A stretch of DNA of 64,000 bases from Rebecca billardiae RCC1528 (lineage: Eukaryota > Haptophyta), in contig OZ251238.1 of the NCBI GenBank assembly GCA_965240325.2, forward strand, positions 186,001-250,000. Reading direction: 5' to 3'. Each line of letters opens with the position of its first letter. The stretch's first letter is position 1. This document shows positions 32,479 to 43,300 of the stretch, piece after piece. Under the pieces are notes generated by a model, which ran no database searches, had not been told where the DNA came from, and saw only the letters and a list, made by a program, of their open reading frames with translations. The position numbers and the translations under genes are program-made.

Positions 32479-32620
32479 CGTGCGTGCGCGTGCGTGCGCG
32501 TGCGTGTGCGTGCGTGCGCGTGCGTGCGCGTGCGTGCGCGTGCGTGCGCGTGCGTGCGCGTGCGTGCGCGTGCGTGCGCGTGCGTGCGCGTGCGTGCGCG
32601 TGCGTGCGCGTGCGTGCGCG
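32479..32620 (+). repeat. Decamer minisatellite (GCGTGCGTGC)n
   Basis: About 14 tandem copies of the 10-mer TGCGTGCGCG with a single variant unit. It starts about 23 bp after the transporter stop codon, so it may be in the 3' UTR. Confidence 0.95.
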
Positions 32621-32671
32621 GCAGCGGCCGAGCTCGGAGGGCGGCCGCGCTGGCTGCACTCCGCGCGCGTG

Positions 32672-32711
32672 GTGTGTGTGCGTGTGCGTGTGCGTGTGCG
32701 TGTGCGTGTGC
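32672..32711 (+). repeat. (GTGTGC)n microsatellite
   Basis: Six to seven copies of the hexamer GTGTGC / TGCGTG, a relative of the decamer array 50 bp upstream. Confidence 0.9.
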
Positions 32712-33284
32712 AGCCGCACCGCACCGACGCCGCAGGCGCAGCAGCCGGCTGCGCTGTGCGCACGCCTCGAGGGCGCGCGCGCTGCCGCGCCGCGCCGCGG
32801 GCGGGGAGAGGCCGCGGAGCGGTGGAGCGGTGGAGCCGTGGAGCCGTGTCCTCCTCACCGTCCTCACGCGCGCGCGCGCCAGAGGAGGAGGACACGGCGG
32901 CTGTGGCCCACTGGCTCCGCCGATCCGCGCGGCGCCCGGTCTCGCCGTGCGCACCCGGCCGCCGGCTGGCTCGAATCCGGTGCCTCCGCCTGTACCGCCC
33001 GGCCAACCGCCATGATTGGGCCGTCATGCGAGCCGCCGCCAGGCGCCGGCCCCTCGCCCCGTCTGCCGGCCGAGCAACCGCAAAGTCAGAGTGAGTGACT
33101 CAGAGTCGCATTGCCGCCACGGCCCGCCACTGACAGGCCTGCCCGAGACTGGCCTCAGCACGCCAGCAGTGATCTGCAGCCATGACGCCCATCACGGCTG
33201 CCACGCTGCAGCTAGGAGCAGTGCCGGGCTGCTCGGGCATTTCAGGCCGGAATTCCTCAGCACCGGACAGCCTCAGTTCGCCTG

Positions 33285-33317
33285 GCGGCTTGGGGAGCAA
33301 ACCCTCAGTATCGGGCG
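33285..33317 (+). repeat. Inverted repeat flanking the orphan gene, left copy
   Basis: GGCGGCTTGGGGAGCAAACC followed by CTCAGTATCGGGCGA. The reverse complement, with one gap and one mismatch, lies at 34924-34957. The pair spans 1.65 kb around the minus-strand orphan gene. Confidence 0.6.
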
Positions 33318-33895
33318 ATGGCGACCAATCTGGCACGCACCACGCGCGCTGCGCAGGCTGATGCGCGGCCCTCGCGGCGCGCACGCTCGCGCGCGCTGGG
33401 CGGATGGCACCGGGAGACATGGAGGATCATCCCCGTCCCTTCTCGCCCCGCACTCTCGCCTCTCTCCGCCGCGCAGGACCTGTTGCATTACGCCCGGCCC
33501 GGCCCGGTCTGCGGCCGCGCGCTCTCGAGGCTGCGCGCGTGGCCCATCCAGGGCGAGTTTCGAGGCGCTCTCGAGCTTGGCACGTCGGGGCATATACATG
33601 GGCAACTGCCGCAAGCGCTCGCGCCCGTGCGCGTGGCGAGTCGCCGGCGCTGGGCGATCTACTGAGGGTCGTGCAGTGTCGCAACTCAGCCGTCGACAGC
33701 TGCCATCCGCGTAGGGGTGCGTGCGCGCCCACTTACGGTCACGTCGGCGCGTCGAGGTGGGCAGATTGCGGCCTATAGATGCTGCTACGATCATAGTAGG
33801 CGGCGTCGATCGCGAGCGTGCGTGCGGTAGCCTGAGCTGAGGCGCCGGTCGGTGCGCCGCGGCCGCCCGGGCGGCGCCGGGCACGACGACCGGAG

Positions 33896-34771
33896 TCAGA
33901 GGCGGCCGCAGACCGGGCGAGCGTGGTCGTGCGTTCGCTCAGGAGCTGATGGCGGCAGTCGTCGACGGCGACGGGGCGGGCGCTTGTGCGCGAGGCTCGT
34001 CGTGGCCTGCAGCTTCGGCGAGCGTGCACTTCGTGCCGACGTGCGTGAGGATCGACTGGCTGCAAGCCTTGCTACAGGTTCGGGCGACATGCGTGCCCAA
34101 CCGACGCGCCGCCGCCGCCGGCCAAAGCGAGGCGGCGGCTGCGCGCGCCTGCGCGCGCTGCTCGAGCTCATGCACCTTGGCCGGGAAGCTCGCGCCCATG
34201 CCTTACAAGGCTGCGGCGATCGCGGCGAGCTCCGGGCGCGCTCGGCGCGCAGCGCAGGCGCAGCTTGGCCGACCATCTTGCCGTGCGCGAGCAGTTGCTG
34301 CACGACGGTGAGCACGGCGTCGGCGGTCATCCATGGCACCTGCGACAGATGCTGGCGACCGGACATATGCCTGGCCACACGCTGAGCCTCGGCCAGCTGC
34401 CTGCGGTGCGTCTGGGCTTTGAGCAGCAGGTAGTGAGTCGGCGCCGTCAGTTCAGCAGCGCCGAGGCGCACGCCTTGCAGGAACCGGCCGTCCACAAAGC
34501 ACACGCGGCTGGTGAAGTTGTGCGGGAGCCACTGCGGCGCGAAGATGGCAAAGAGTAGGCGGTCAGGCGCCTGCGCATGCCACGCGCTCGGCAGTGCGGC
34601 CTCGTTGTCCGCCGTGAGCGCGAGCACGTACACGGCGAGGCCGCCGGCCGAGCCGATGACGACGAGCGCAGCGTCCCACTGTCCAGGGTCGCCGTCTTCG
34701 AGGAGGAGGTCGATCTGGGGCAGAGATGGCAGCGCGGCGCTCGCCTGGCCCTCGTCAGGCTGCGCGCTCAT
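33896..34771 (-). CDS. Orphan gene of unknown function, 3' structure uncertain
   Basis: ATG at 34771; the frame runs 291 codons to 33896. Residues 1-~180 look like a real folded domain: PQIDLLLEDGDPGQWDAALV, LAVYVLALTADNEAALP, RLLFAIFAPQWLPHNF, VCFVDGRFLQGVRLGAAEL and a C-terminal helix pair with DAVLTVVQQLLAHGKMVGQ. I do not recognise the family. After about 34250 this frame becomes Arg/Pro/Ser nonsense. A neighbouring frame continues sensibly (HELEQRAQARAAA, then TCSKACSQSILTHVGTKCTL), so an intron or frameshift is likely there; a GTAAGG donor at 34206 is a candidate but no acceptor keeps frame. Flanked by the 33285/34924 inverted repeat. Composition is less extreme than that of the neighbouring genes. 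Confidence 0.45.
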   Translation of the reverse strand: MSAQPDEGQASAALPSLPQIDLLLEDGDPGQWDAALVVIGSAGGLAVYVLALTADNEAALPSAWHAQAPDRLLFAIFAPQWLPHNFTSRVCFVDGRFLQGVRLGAAELTAPTHYLLLKAQTHRRQLAEAQRVARHMSGRQHLSQVPWMTADAVLTVVQQLLAHGKMVGQAAPALRAERARSSPRSPQPCKAWARASRPRCMSSSSARRRAQPPPRFGRRRRRVGWARMSPEPVARLAASRSSRTSARSARSPKLQATTSLAHKRPPRRRRRLPPSAPERTHDHARPVCGRL

Positions 34772-34923
34772 CCGCGCGGCAGCTTCGAGCAGCGTACCTC
34801 CCGCCGTCAGCGCCGCAGGGCAGCGGCGGCCGCAACCACGCGAGGGCCGAAGTCCAACGGACTCGCCGAGCGGGCAGGGGTGCGCCGCGACGGGGGGGGG
34901 GGGGGGTCGCGGCGCACCTCGCT

Positions 34924-34957
34924 CGCCCGATCCTGAGGGTTTGCTCCCCAAGCTGGC
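34924..34957 (-). repeat. Inverted repeat flanking the orphan gene, right copy
   Basis: Reverse complement of 33285-33317 (CTTGGGGAGCAAACCCTCAG core identical). It lies about 150 bp upstream of the orphan ATG, next to a 14-nt G run at 34893-34906. Confidence 0.6.
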
Positions 34958-35010
34958 GGTCTCGGTCTCAGATCCCGCCGTGATCGGCGGGCGGGTCCAG
35001 CGCGGGCGCG

Positions 35011-35700
35011 ATGGGCAACGCGTTGCACCACCTCGCGCGCAAGCACAGCACCCTGTCGCTGTGCGTGACGTACGACGAGGAGGAGGAGGATGCCAAGCCG
35101 CCGCCGCCCGTGTACGTGTGCATCTGCGTCAGCGTGGGCACGGAGGAGCTGCGCCCCGTGCGGCACCGCGTGTTCCTCTTCCTGCTCGTCACCGCGGTCA
35201 CGCTCAACGTGAGCAGCGCCGTGATGCTCGGGCTGCGCTCGCGCTGGGAGGCGTACCTGATCTCGGTGTTCGTCGTGTTCCCCGCCACGCTGCTCGTGCG
35301 CACGTACCTCGTGCACTACTCGCTCCGCCTCGCGCGCGCGTGCGGCGAGCCGCCGATCCGGCTGGAGGAGGGCGGGCTGCTGCTGCTGCTCGGCGCGCTG
35401 CTGGTGCACCTGCTCGGGTACGCGCGGCCGGAGGACGTGGCCGGCGCGCTGCGCGTCTCGCTCACGAGCTGGCTCATGTTCCAGCTGCTCGAGGCCGCGT
35501 TCATCCTGCTCGTGTATGAGTGCTGCGGTTGCGCGGGCGCGGTGCTGCGCATGCTCGCCGCGCCGCTGTGCTGCCTCTGCCCCGGCTGGTGCCGGCGCAG
35601 GGCGGGCGCCGACGCCGAGGCGAGCGGCCGCTCGGCGGCGCCGAGCGGCGCGGGCGCGACGACGACGCCGGAGAGGCAAGTGTCGATCGAGATGGAGTAG
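35011..35700 (+). CDS. Small four-helix membrane protein of unknown function
   Basis: Single-exon ORF of 229 residues, ATG at 35011, TAG at 35698-35700. It starts MGNALHHLARK, with Gly2 compatible with N-myristoylation though residue 6 is not Ser/Thr. A soluble N-terminal part (1-50) has an acidic DEEEED run and PPPPVYVCICVSV. Four hydrophobic helices follow: HRVFLFLLVTAVTLNVSSAV, AYLISVFVVFPATLLVRTYL, GGLLLLLGALLVHLLGYA and WLMFQLLEAAFILLVYECC. Then comes a Cys-rich juxtamembrane stretch (CCGCAG, LCCLCPGWC), likely palmitoylated or metal-binding, and a Ser/Ala-rich cytosolic tail. No family recognised. Convergent with the giant gene at 36318. Confidence 0.6.
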   Translation: MGNALHHLARKHSTLSLCVTYDEEEEDAKPPPPVYVCICVSVGTEELRPVRHRVFLFLLVTAVTLNVSSAVMLGLRSRWEAYLISVFVVFPATLLVRTYLVHYSLRLARACGEPPIRLEEGGLLLLLGALLVHLLGYARPEDVAGALRVSLTSWLMFQLLEAAFILLVYECCGCAGAVLRMLAAPLCCLCPGWCRRRAGADAEASGRSAAPSGAGATTTPERQVSIEME

Positions 35701-36317
35701 GAGGCGCACCGCGTTGCACGGCCTCCCGCCGCCCATCACATGGCAGTAGCGTTTCGACAACCATGGTTCGACAACTCAGAGCAGACGAGCTGAGAGTGAG
35801 CCCGGCGTCGTTATACCGCGCCGTCGTCGTTATAGGCGCGCGGCGTAATATATAACCGCCAGGCCGATATGTCGCCGATGATGACGACTAGTGCCGGAGC
35901 GGTGCCGATATGATGACCGTCGGTGATGATATGTATTACTGTGTGACTATGAAGTATGAGCCTACGGCTGGCACCGGCGGATCCGTCGTCAATGATCGCG
36001 GACGCGACGACATGCGCGCAGTGTACTTTACGATTCGGACAACCGGCGGCGGACGACTAAATCCGCGCGATATACGCGTATATAGTATATGTATATATAT
36101 ATACTGCATGATGCGCGCGCTATAATATATATATATACTGCATCATGCTGTATCAATGAGGCGCTGCCGCGCGGCGGTAGTCGCGTAGATATCCGACTAC
36201 GCGACGTCGGACGACGAGTACTCGTCGCGTCGCGGCCGGCAGCGTCGGCGTCGGCGGCCAGAGCCGTGCAGCCTCGGCGCTGCGCGGGTCGGTATGGCAT
36301 CAGGCGCTGCTGCTGCC
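35701..36317. other. Spacer between convergent genes with AT palindromes
   Basis: AT-richer than either flank. At about 36060-36145 two copies of ATATATATACTGCATGATG (second copy with CATCATG) follow GCGCGATATACGCGTATATA, giving nested palindromes. Likely 3' UTR/terminator DNA of both genes. No gene. Confidence 0.5.
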
Positions 36318-39204
36318 TCAGGAGTGCGCGCGCAGCGTGGCGGGGGACGCCGGCTCCGTGTCCCAGAGCGGCCACCCGCCCGCGCCCGCGGCAGGGCCCG
36401 CGCGGCCCGACGGGCTCTGCTGCTGCGCGCCGCTGCACCGCTGCTTGTGCGCAGCGGCCAGGCTGCCCGCGGGCGACAGGGCGAGCGCGCGCGGCGCGGG
36501 CACGAGCGGGCCGGCGGCGGCAGGCGACACCGGCGCGCCGAGCGGCGCGGGCGCGGCGGCGGGCGCGGCCGCTGGGAGCGCCGCTGCCTTTGGGCTCGGC
36601 TTGGCCGCGGGCGCCGAGCGCCGCTGCCCCGCGGGCAGCCGCAGCGAGGCGGCGCCCAGCACCTCGACGCCCGTCGGCGGCGGCGGCAGCGGGACTGCCA
36701 CGGCGCGCGCGTGCGGCGGCTTGGCGGCGCCGCCCGCCTCGGCGGCGCGGCGCGGGCTCGCGCCGCGCGCGCGCTCGCGCGACCCGGCGCGCCCGCCGCC
36801 GCCGCTGCCGGGCGAGGCCGTGCGCTCAAAGAGGCGCACCTCCCGGCGCGCGCGGCCGTGCGCCGTGCCGGGCTGTGCGGGCAGCGCGCTGCCGCCTGAC
36901 GGGCCGTTGCGCCCGGCGGCGCGCGTGGGCGAGGCGGCGCGCGCGGCATGGTGCTGCGTGTGCGTGTGCGTGTGCGTGTGCGTGTGCGCGTATGAGGCGG
37001 AGTAGGCGTACCCGTTCGCACTGCGCAGCAGCAGCAGCTCCTGCTGCTGCTGCTGCTGCCGCTGCGAGTGCGGCGGTGGCTTTGGCGAGCGCTGCGCCGG
37101 CGGTGGCGCGCCGCCGCCCTCGGCCGGAGTGCCGTCCGGCGAGCCGACGCCCTCGAGCAGCCGCGCGGCGAGCGCGCGGCCCGCCACGCGGCCGTCCCGC
37201 GCGCGCGCCCGCGCCGGCGGCGGCGACGTGTGCGCCCGCGTCGAGCCGACGGTGGCGCGCGCCGACAGCGGCGGCGGCGGCGGCGTGCGCGGCACCGAGT
37301 CGGCGCGGGCGCGCGCGGCCGCCGCGCCGCTCGCCGGCGGCGCGGTGGCCGCGAGCGCGCCGGCGCTCGGCCGAGGGCGGCGGCCGTGTGGCGAGCCGCC
37401 GGCGCCGGCGCGCGCGGCCGAGCGCGCGCGGCCCGCGCCGCCCGCCGCCGCGCCGCCCGCCGCCGGTCCGCCGCCGGGCGAGGCGGGGCGCGCGGCCGCG
37501 TCGCGCGCGGCCGCGCTCGCGCGCGCCGCGCGCTCGGCCGCCTCGCGCGCGCGCCGGTCCGCCGCCTCGGCCTCGCGCGCGGTGCGCAGCACCTCGGCGC
37601 GCACACGGCCCAGCTCGGTCGCCGCGGCGGCGCGCGCTCGCCACGCGCCAAACGCGGCGGCGCGCGCCTCGAGTGCGGCCGCGCGCGCGTGCTCGGACGG
37701 CGAGAGGCGGCGGCGGCCGCGCGGCGAGGCGCGCGGCGCGGCCGCGCCGAGCGCGGCGGCCGCGCGCTCGCTCGCCGCGACGAGGGCCGAGACGCGCGCC
37801 GCGTCGCGGCGCCAGGCGCGCAGCGCGCCGAGCAGCAGGCCGAGCCGCGCGCGCGCGCCGATCGCCGCGCCCGCGCGCCGCCGACGCCGCGCGGCGCGCG
37901 CGCGCCACTCGGCCGCGGCGGCGGCGAGCGCGCGCGCCGCGCGCGGCTCGGCCGCGGCCGCGAGCGCGCGCGCGCGCGCGCCGCGCGCCTCGCCCGCGTC
38001 CGCCGCGACGATGATGGCGCCGAGCGCGCGGCGCAGCGCGCTCGCGCTCGCGGGCGTCGCGCGGCGCCAGCGCAGCCGCCGCTGCCACCGCGGCAGCGGC
38101 GCGGACACGCGCGCGGCGCGCGTCGCCCACGCGCCGAACGCGGCGGTCGCGCGGCGCGCGAGCAGGTGGCGGCTGGCGCGCGCGCGCAGGCCGCGCAGAC
38201 GCAGCGTGGCGGCCGCGCGCTCGGCGGCGGAGGCGCGCCACGCGCCGAGCGCGCGCGCGGCCGCGGCGCGCCGCCCGCGCGCCGCCGCGGCCGCCAGCGG
38301 CCGCGCCGCCGCCGCCGCGCGCCGCAGCGCGCGCAGCGCGGCCGCGCGGCGCGCGGCGCGCGCGCGCGCGGCCGCGGCGGCAGCGGCGGCGCGCGCGCCG
38401 CCCGCGACGCGCCACGCGCGCAGCGCGTGCGCGCGCGCGCGCGCGCGCCACGCGGCCGCGGCGCTCGCGTCGAGCCCGTCGGCGCGCACGGCGCGCGCCT
38501 CGGCTTCGAGCTGCGCGCCGCGCCAAACGGCGAGCGCGCGCGCGCCGCGCCGCGCCGCCGCGCCGCGCTGCGCCGCGCCGGCGGCGTGCTGGGCGAGCGC
38601 GCGCGCGCCGCGCCGCGCGCCGCGCGCCGCGGCGTGCGCGGCCGCGTGCGCGCCGTGCGCGGCGGCGAGCCGGCGCGCCGTGCGCGCGCGCGCGAGGCTG
38701 GCGAGCGCCCACGCCATGCTAAGCGGCGCGAGCGCGCGCTCGGACGCCAGCGTCGCCGCCGCCGCCTCCGCGCCCGCGCCCTCCGCCTCCGCCTCGCCCG
38801 GCGGCGTCGCGCGCGGCCGGCGGCGCGCGCGGCGCGCGTGCGCGATCGCTGCGCCGGCCGCGCTCGCGCGCACGAGCGCGGCGGCGTGCTCGACGCGCGC
38901 GCGCGCGAGCGCGCGCTCGACCGACTCGGCGGGCGCGGCGGCGGCCGCGGCGGCACGCCGCGCCGCCGCCGCGTCGGCGCCTGGCGTGGCGGGCGCGCCG
39001 GTGTCGCGCGGCGGCGTGGCGGGTGACAGCGGCGCGGCTGCTGCCGACAGCGGCGGCGCGGGCGCGGCCAGCCGCGGCGGCGGCGAGGGCGCCGCGCCCG
39101 CGCGCGCGGGCGGCGCGAGGGCGGCGGGGGGGCTCACCGGCGGCGGCAGCCGGAAGGTGGGCGAGCTGGCGGCGCCCGCGCCGCGCGGCGGCGGCGAGAT
39201 GGCT

Positions 39205-39236
<32 letters not shown>

Positions 39237-40266
39237 GGTCGCCGCCTCCACCGCCGCGCGCGCGGCCGCGCCCACCGCCGCCGCCGAGTCCGCCTCCAGC
39301 CCGTGCGGCCGCGGCGGCTGCGGCGGCTGCGGCGGCTGCGGCGGCTGCGGCGGCTGCGGCGGCTGCGGCGGCTGCGGCGGCTGCGGCGGGGTGGGCGCTC
39401 TGTGCGCGGCCGCGCTCAGCAGCGGCACGGCGGGCGGCGGGCGATGGAGCACGGGCGCCGGGCGCGCGCCGCTCGCCGCGCCCGCGCCGGGCGCGTGCGG
39501 CGGCGGCGCGGCCGCGGGCGACACCACTTGGGGCGGCGCGGCGGGCTCGGCGGCGATGGGCGGCGGCGGCGGCGGCGGCGGCGCGGCGGCGGCGGGCGCG
39601 GCGGCGGCGGCGGCGGTAGGCGCGAGCAGCGGCGAAGGCGTCTGCGCCCACGCGTCGCGCCCGGCCGCGGCCGCCGGCTCGGCCGCCGGCCTCGGCGGCG
39701 AGTGTGCGGGCGTCGTCTGCATCGTCGCGTCGCGCGCGGGCGGCAGCCGGGCCAGGTCGAGCGTCGCACTCGGTCCGAGCGAGGGCGGCGTCTGCGTGGC
39801 CGCGGGCGTGAGCGGGGTTGGCAGCGGCGAGGGCGGCGCGGTGAGCGCGTGCGGCCGCAGCCGGGAGGCGCCGTCGGCGGGCGAGGAGGGAGGCGGGTCG
39901 GGCTGCGCGCGCGGCGCGGGGCGCACGCGCGCCGACGCCGACGCGCGCGACGGCGGCGCCAGCCGCGCGCGGCCGTCGGCGAGCGAGCCCGCCACCGCGG
40001 CCGCCGGGGCGGCCGCGGCCGTCGGCGCGGGCGCGGGCGCGGGCGCGGGCGCCGGCGCCGCGGCCGCGCCGACGGGTGCGCCCTCCGGCACGGCCTCGAG
40101 CGACGTCGCTCGGAAGAGGGCGCCGCCCGTGGGCGCGCCCTCGCCCCACGAGTGCCGCTTCGCCTCCGGGTCGAAGACGCTGCGCGAGCCGCCTCCCTCC
40201 ACGGCCGTGTCCGGAGCGTCCGGAGCCCCGGACTCGGCACTGCCGCCGTCGCCGCCGCCGCTTTCG

Positions 40267-40305
<39 letters not shown>

Positions 40306-43300
40306 AGCTCGGGCGGCGGCGATGCGGCGGCTGCCGGCGGCGCGGCGGCTGCGGGCGCGGCGGCGGGCGTGGCGGCGGCGGGCGGCGCGCGCAGCCCCAC
40401 CTCCGCAAGCGCCGCCTCCATCGCCGCCACATCCGCCGCCGCCGCCTCGCGCACGGCCGTCGGCTCGATTGCAATGGTGTGGTAGCGAGGGCGGCGCGCG
40501 CTGAACGCATCCGCCTCCGCGTCGGCGGCGGCGTCCGCCGCGGCGTCGGCCGCGTCGGCCTCGGCGCGCGGCGCGTCGGCGTGCGCGGGCGCGCCCCCCT
40601 CCGCCTCCCCCTCCGCCCTCGGCCGCACGCGCCCGTCCGGCCCCACCTCGAACGCCGCCGCCGCGAGCGCGGCCGAAGGCACCGACGCCGAGCGCGGCCG
40701 CGCGCCGCCGCCTGGCTGCTGCACTTGGAGCGCGGACGGGCGCGGCGTGACGTGCGTGCCGAGGATGGACGAGAGGCGCGGCATGTGCGCGTCGTCGGAG
40801 AAGGCGGCGAGCGCGCCGGACAGCCGCTTGTGCCCGTCGGGCGAGGCCACCGTGCGCAGCGACGACGGCGCCGCGCCCTTGCGCGCGCGATACACCGGCA
40901 CCGCAAAGCGCTCAAACCACGCGCCGTCGGAGCCGTCGGAGGCGCCGTCGTCAAACTCGTCGTCCAGCTCGGCGGCGGCGATGCTGCCGGCGGTGCCCGC
41001 GTCCGAGACGGTCGACGCGGCGGCGGAGCCGTGCGCGCCGTCCACCGAGAGCCCCGCGTGCGCCGCGCGGTCGCGCGGCGACTCCGGCACGCCCGCCTTG
41101 GGGAAGGGGCGGATGGCGTTGCCCGTGACGCCTCCCTTCTCGACGGGCGCGGAGAAGTGCGCGGCCGCGGACGCGAGCAGGTGCTCGGCGCGCGAGATGG
41201 GGGTGGCGCCGATGCCGTGGTCGTGCGGCCGGCGGCTCGGCGTGGTGGGCGAGGCGGGGCCGGGCGAGTGCGCGCCCGACGGCGCCGCCGGGCGCGCGGG
41301 GCTCCGCCGGCCGCCGGCGCCGCCCCCGGAGTCAGAGCCGCCGCGCACCGAGCCCTCGGGCGTTGGCGTCGAGACGACCACGACAGGCGGCGCGGCGCGC
41401 GGCTGCCTGGGCGGCGAGTCGGGCTCGAGCGAGGCGCTCGACGGCCTCGAGACGATGAGCTTGGGCGCGGAGGGCCGGCGGGGGGCGGGCGGCGCCGCGG
41501 CGTGCGCGCGCTCCGCGCCGTCCGCGCGCGCCGCTCCGCGCGCCCCCTCGTGCGCGTGCGCGTGCGCGTGCGGCCCCTGCGCTGCTGCTGCTGCGCGCTC
41601 GGCGGCGGTGTCAAACCTGCGCGCACCGAACACGGGCGTGGGGAGCGCGCCCAGCTGGTCGTCCAGGGTCAGGCCCTCGCTCGGCTCGAGGGGCTCGCTC
41701 GTCGGCCGCGAGGTCTGCTGCTGCTGCTCAGGCTGCTCCGGCCTCGGCCGCTGCGGCCGCGGCTGCTGCGCGGAGGAGCGCTCAGCCGCGTCCGCGCGCG
41801 CGCGCCGCCCGCGCGCGTGTCGCTGCAGCTCCGTCGCCGCCTCCGCCTCGATCGGGCCGTCGAGGTGGTGCCGCTCGCGCTGCGCGGCGGAGGCCGCGGC
41901 GGCGACCGAGGCCACGCCCGCGCGCGCGTGCCGCACCCGCTGCCAGCGCGACGGCCGCGCCGGCATGCGCATCGGCAGCGTGCCCGGCGGCAGCACGCGC
42001 TGCCCGCGCGCCGCCGCGTCCGCGGCGACGGGGTCTGCGCGCGGGTCTGCGTTGAGCAGCGCGTCGAGCTCGGCGGGGTCGAGGGGGAGGGAGCCGCGAC
42101 GCTGCGGGCTGGCGCGCTCGCTGCTGCCGCGACGCTGCGGGCTGGCGCGCTCGCTGCTGCCGCCCGGCTCGGCCGGCGCCGCCCCCGCGCCCGCGCCGCG
42201 CCTCGGCGTCGCGTCGCTCCCCCCCTCGCCCGCGCTGCCCCTGCGCCTGCCCGGCAGCGTGGACGCACCCAGCGTGGACGCGAGCGTGTCGAGCAGCGAG
42301 CTCTTGCGCCTCGCAGGGCTGCTGCTGCCGAGGCCCGGCTCGGTGGCGCCGAGCGCGGGCGAAGGGCCCGACGTGGGCGGCGACGAGCCGCGCCGCTCGC
42401 CGCCGCCCGCGCGCTGCGCCGAGCCGCCCGCCGAGCCGCGCCGCGGCTCGGTCGACGCGGCGGCCGGCTCGGCGCCGCGTGCGCCGCCGCGCCCGCCCGC
42501 GAGCCCGCGCCCGCTGCCGCTGTCGCTCTGACTGCCGCCGAGCAGTGTCGGGTCGGAGGCGGCGCGCGCAGCCTTGGACGGGCGCGAGGGGCGCTCGAGC
42601 GACGCCGCGCCGCCGCCGCCGCCCCACCTCGGCGCGCCCTCGGCCGACGGCGGCGCGCCCGCCGTCGGCCCCGCGGCGCGCGCGGGCGACGTGCCCGGCG
42701 TGCCGACGGCGCGCGGCGAGTGCGGCGGCGTGCTGCGCGGCGTCGACGTGTGCGAGGCGTGCGCGGAGGGCTGGAGGGAGGCGGCCGGCGTGGCGCCGGG
42801 CGTGGGCGGGCGGCCCTCGCCCTTGAGCGAGGCGACGAACTCGTTCAGGTCGATCTCGCCCGAGCCGTCCAGGTCCGTCGCCTCCCACATCGACCGGATC
42901 TGCTTGGGCGTGAACGGGTGGCCGTCCCGCCGCCGCATCTTGCGCAGCGTCGCCACAAAGTCGTCCGTCGAGATCAGCCCGGCCGTGCGCCGGTCGTACT
43001 CCGCAAACTGGCCGGCGAGGCGCTCGAGCTGCGAGAGCGACATGCCCTTGAGCGCGTTCACCGCCTTGTTCGGCCGCACGCGCGACATGGCGAGCGCGAG
43101 GTACGTGTTCTGCCCGTACTTGTGCCCGCAGATCACCTGCCGGTGGTACGCCTCGGCCGGGTGGCGCTCGGACCGAAAGCGCTTCGCCTTGAGGTAGTAG
43201 ACCGTCGCGCCGGACTCGCGGTCCTCGTACTCCTGCCAGCCCTTGGGCAGCGGGTCGGTGAGCAGCTCGATCACGAGCGGCAGCAGCTCGCGGTCCGCCG

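Larger units (their letters stand above)
32457..33895. other. Intergenic between convergent genes; minisatellites and ordinary DNA
   Basis: 3' ends of the transporter (+) and the orphan gene (-) face each other here. The first 250 bp hold two minisatellites (listed separately); 32820-32840 has a GTGGAGC(G/C) direct repeat. The rest is unremarkable; frames in 33.0-33.8 kb show no domain. Confidence 0.5.

Noticed and set aside
32950-32990. GGCTCGAATCC resembling a tRNA T-loop
   Set aside because: No matching acceptor, D or anticodon stems at the right distances.
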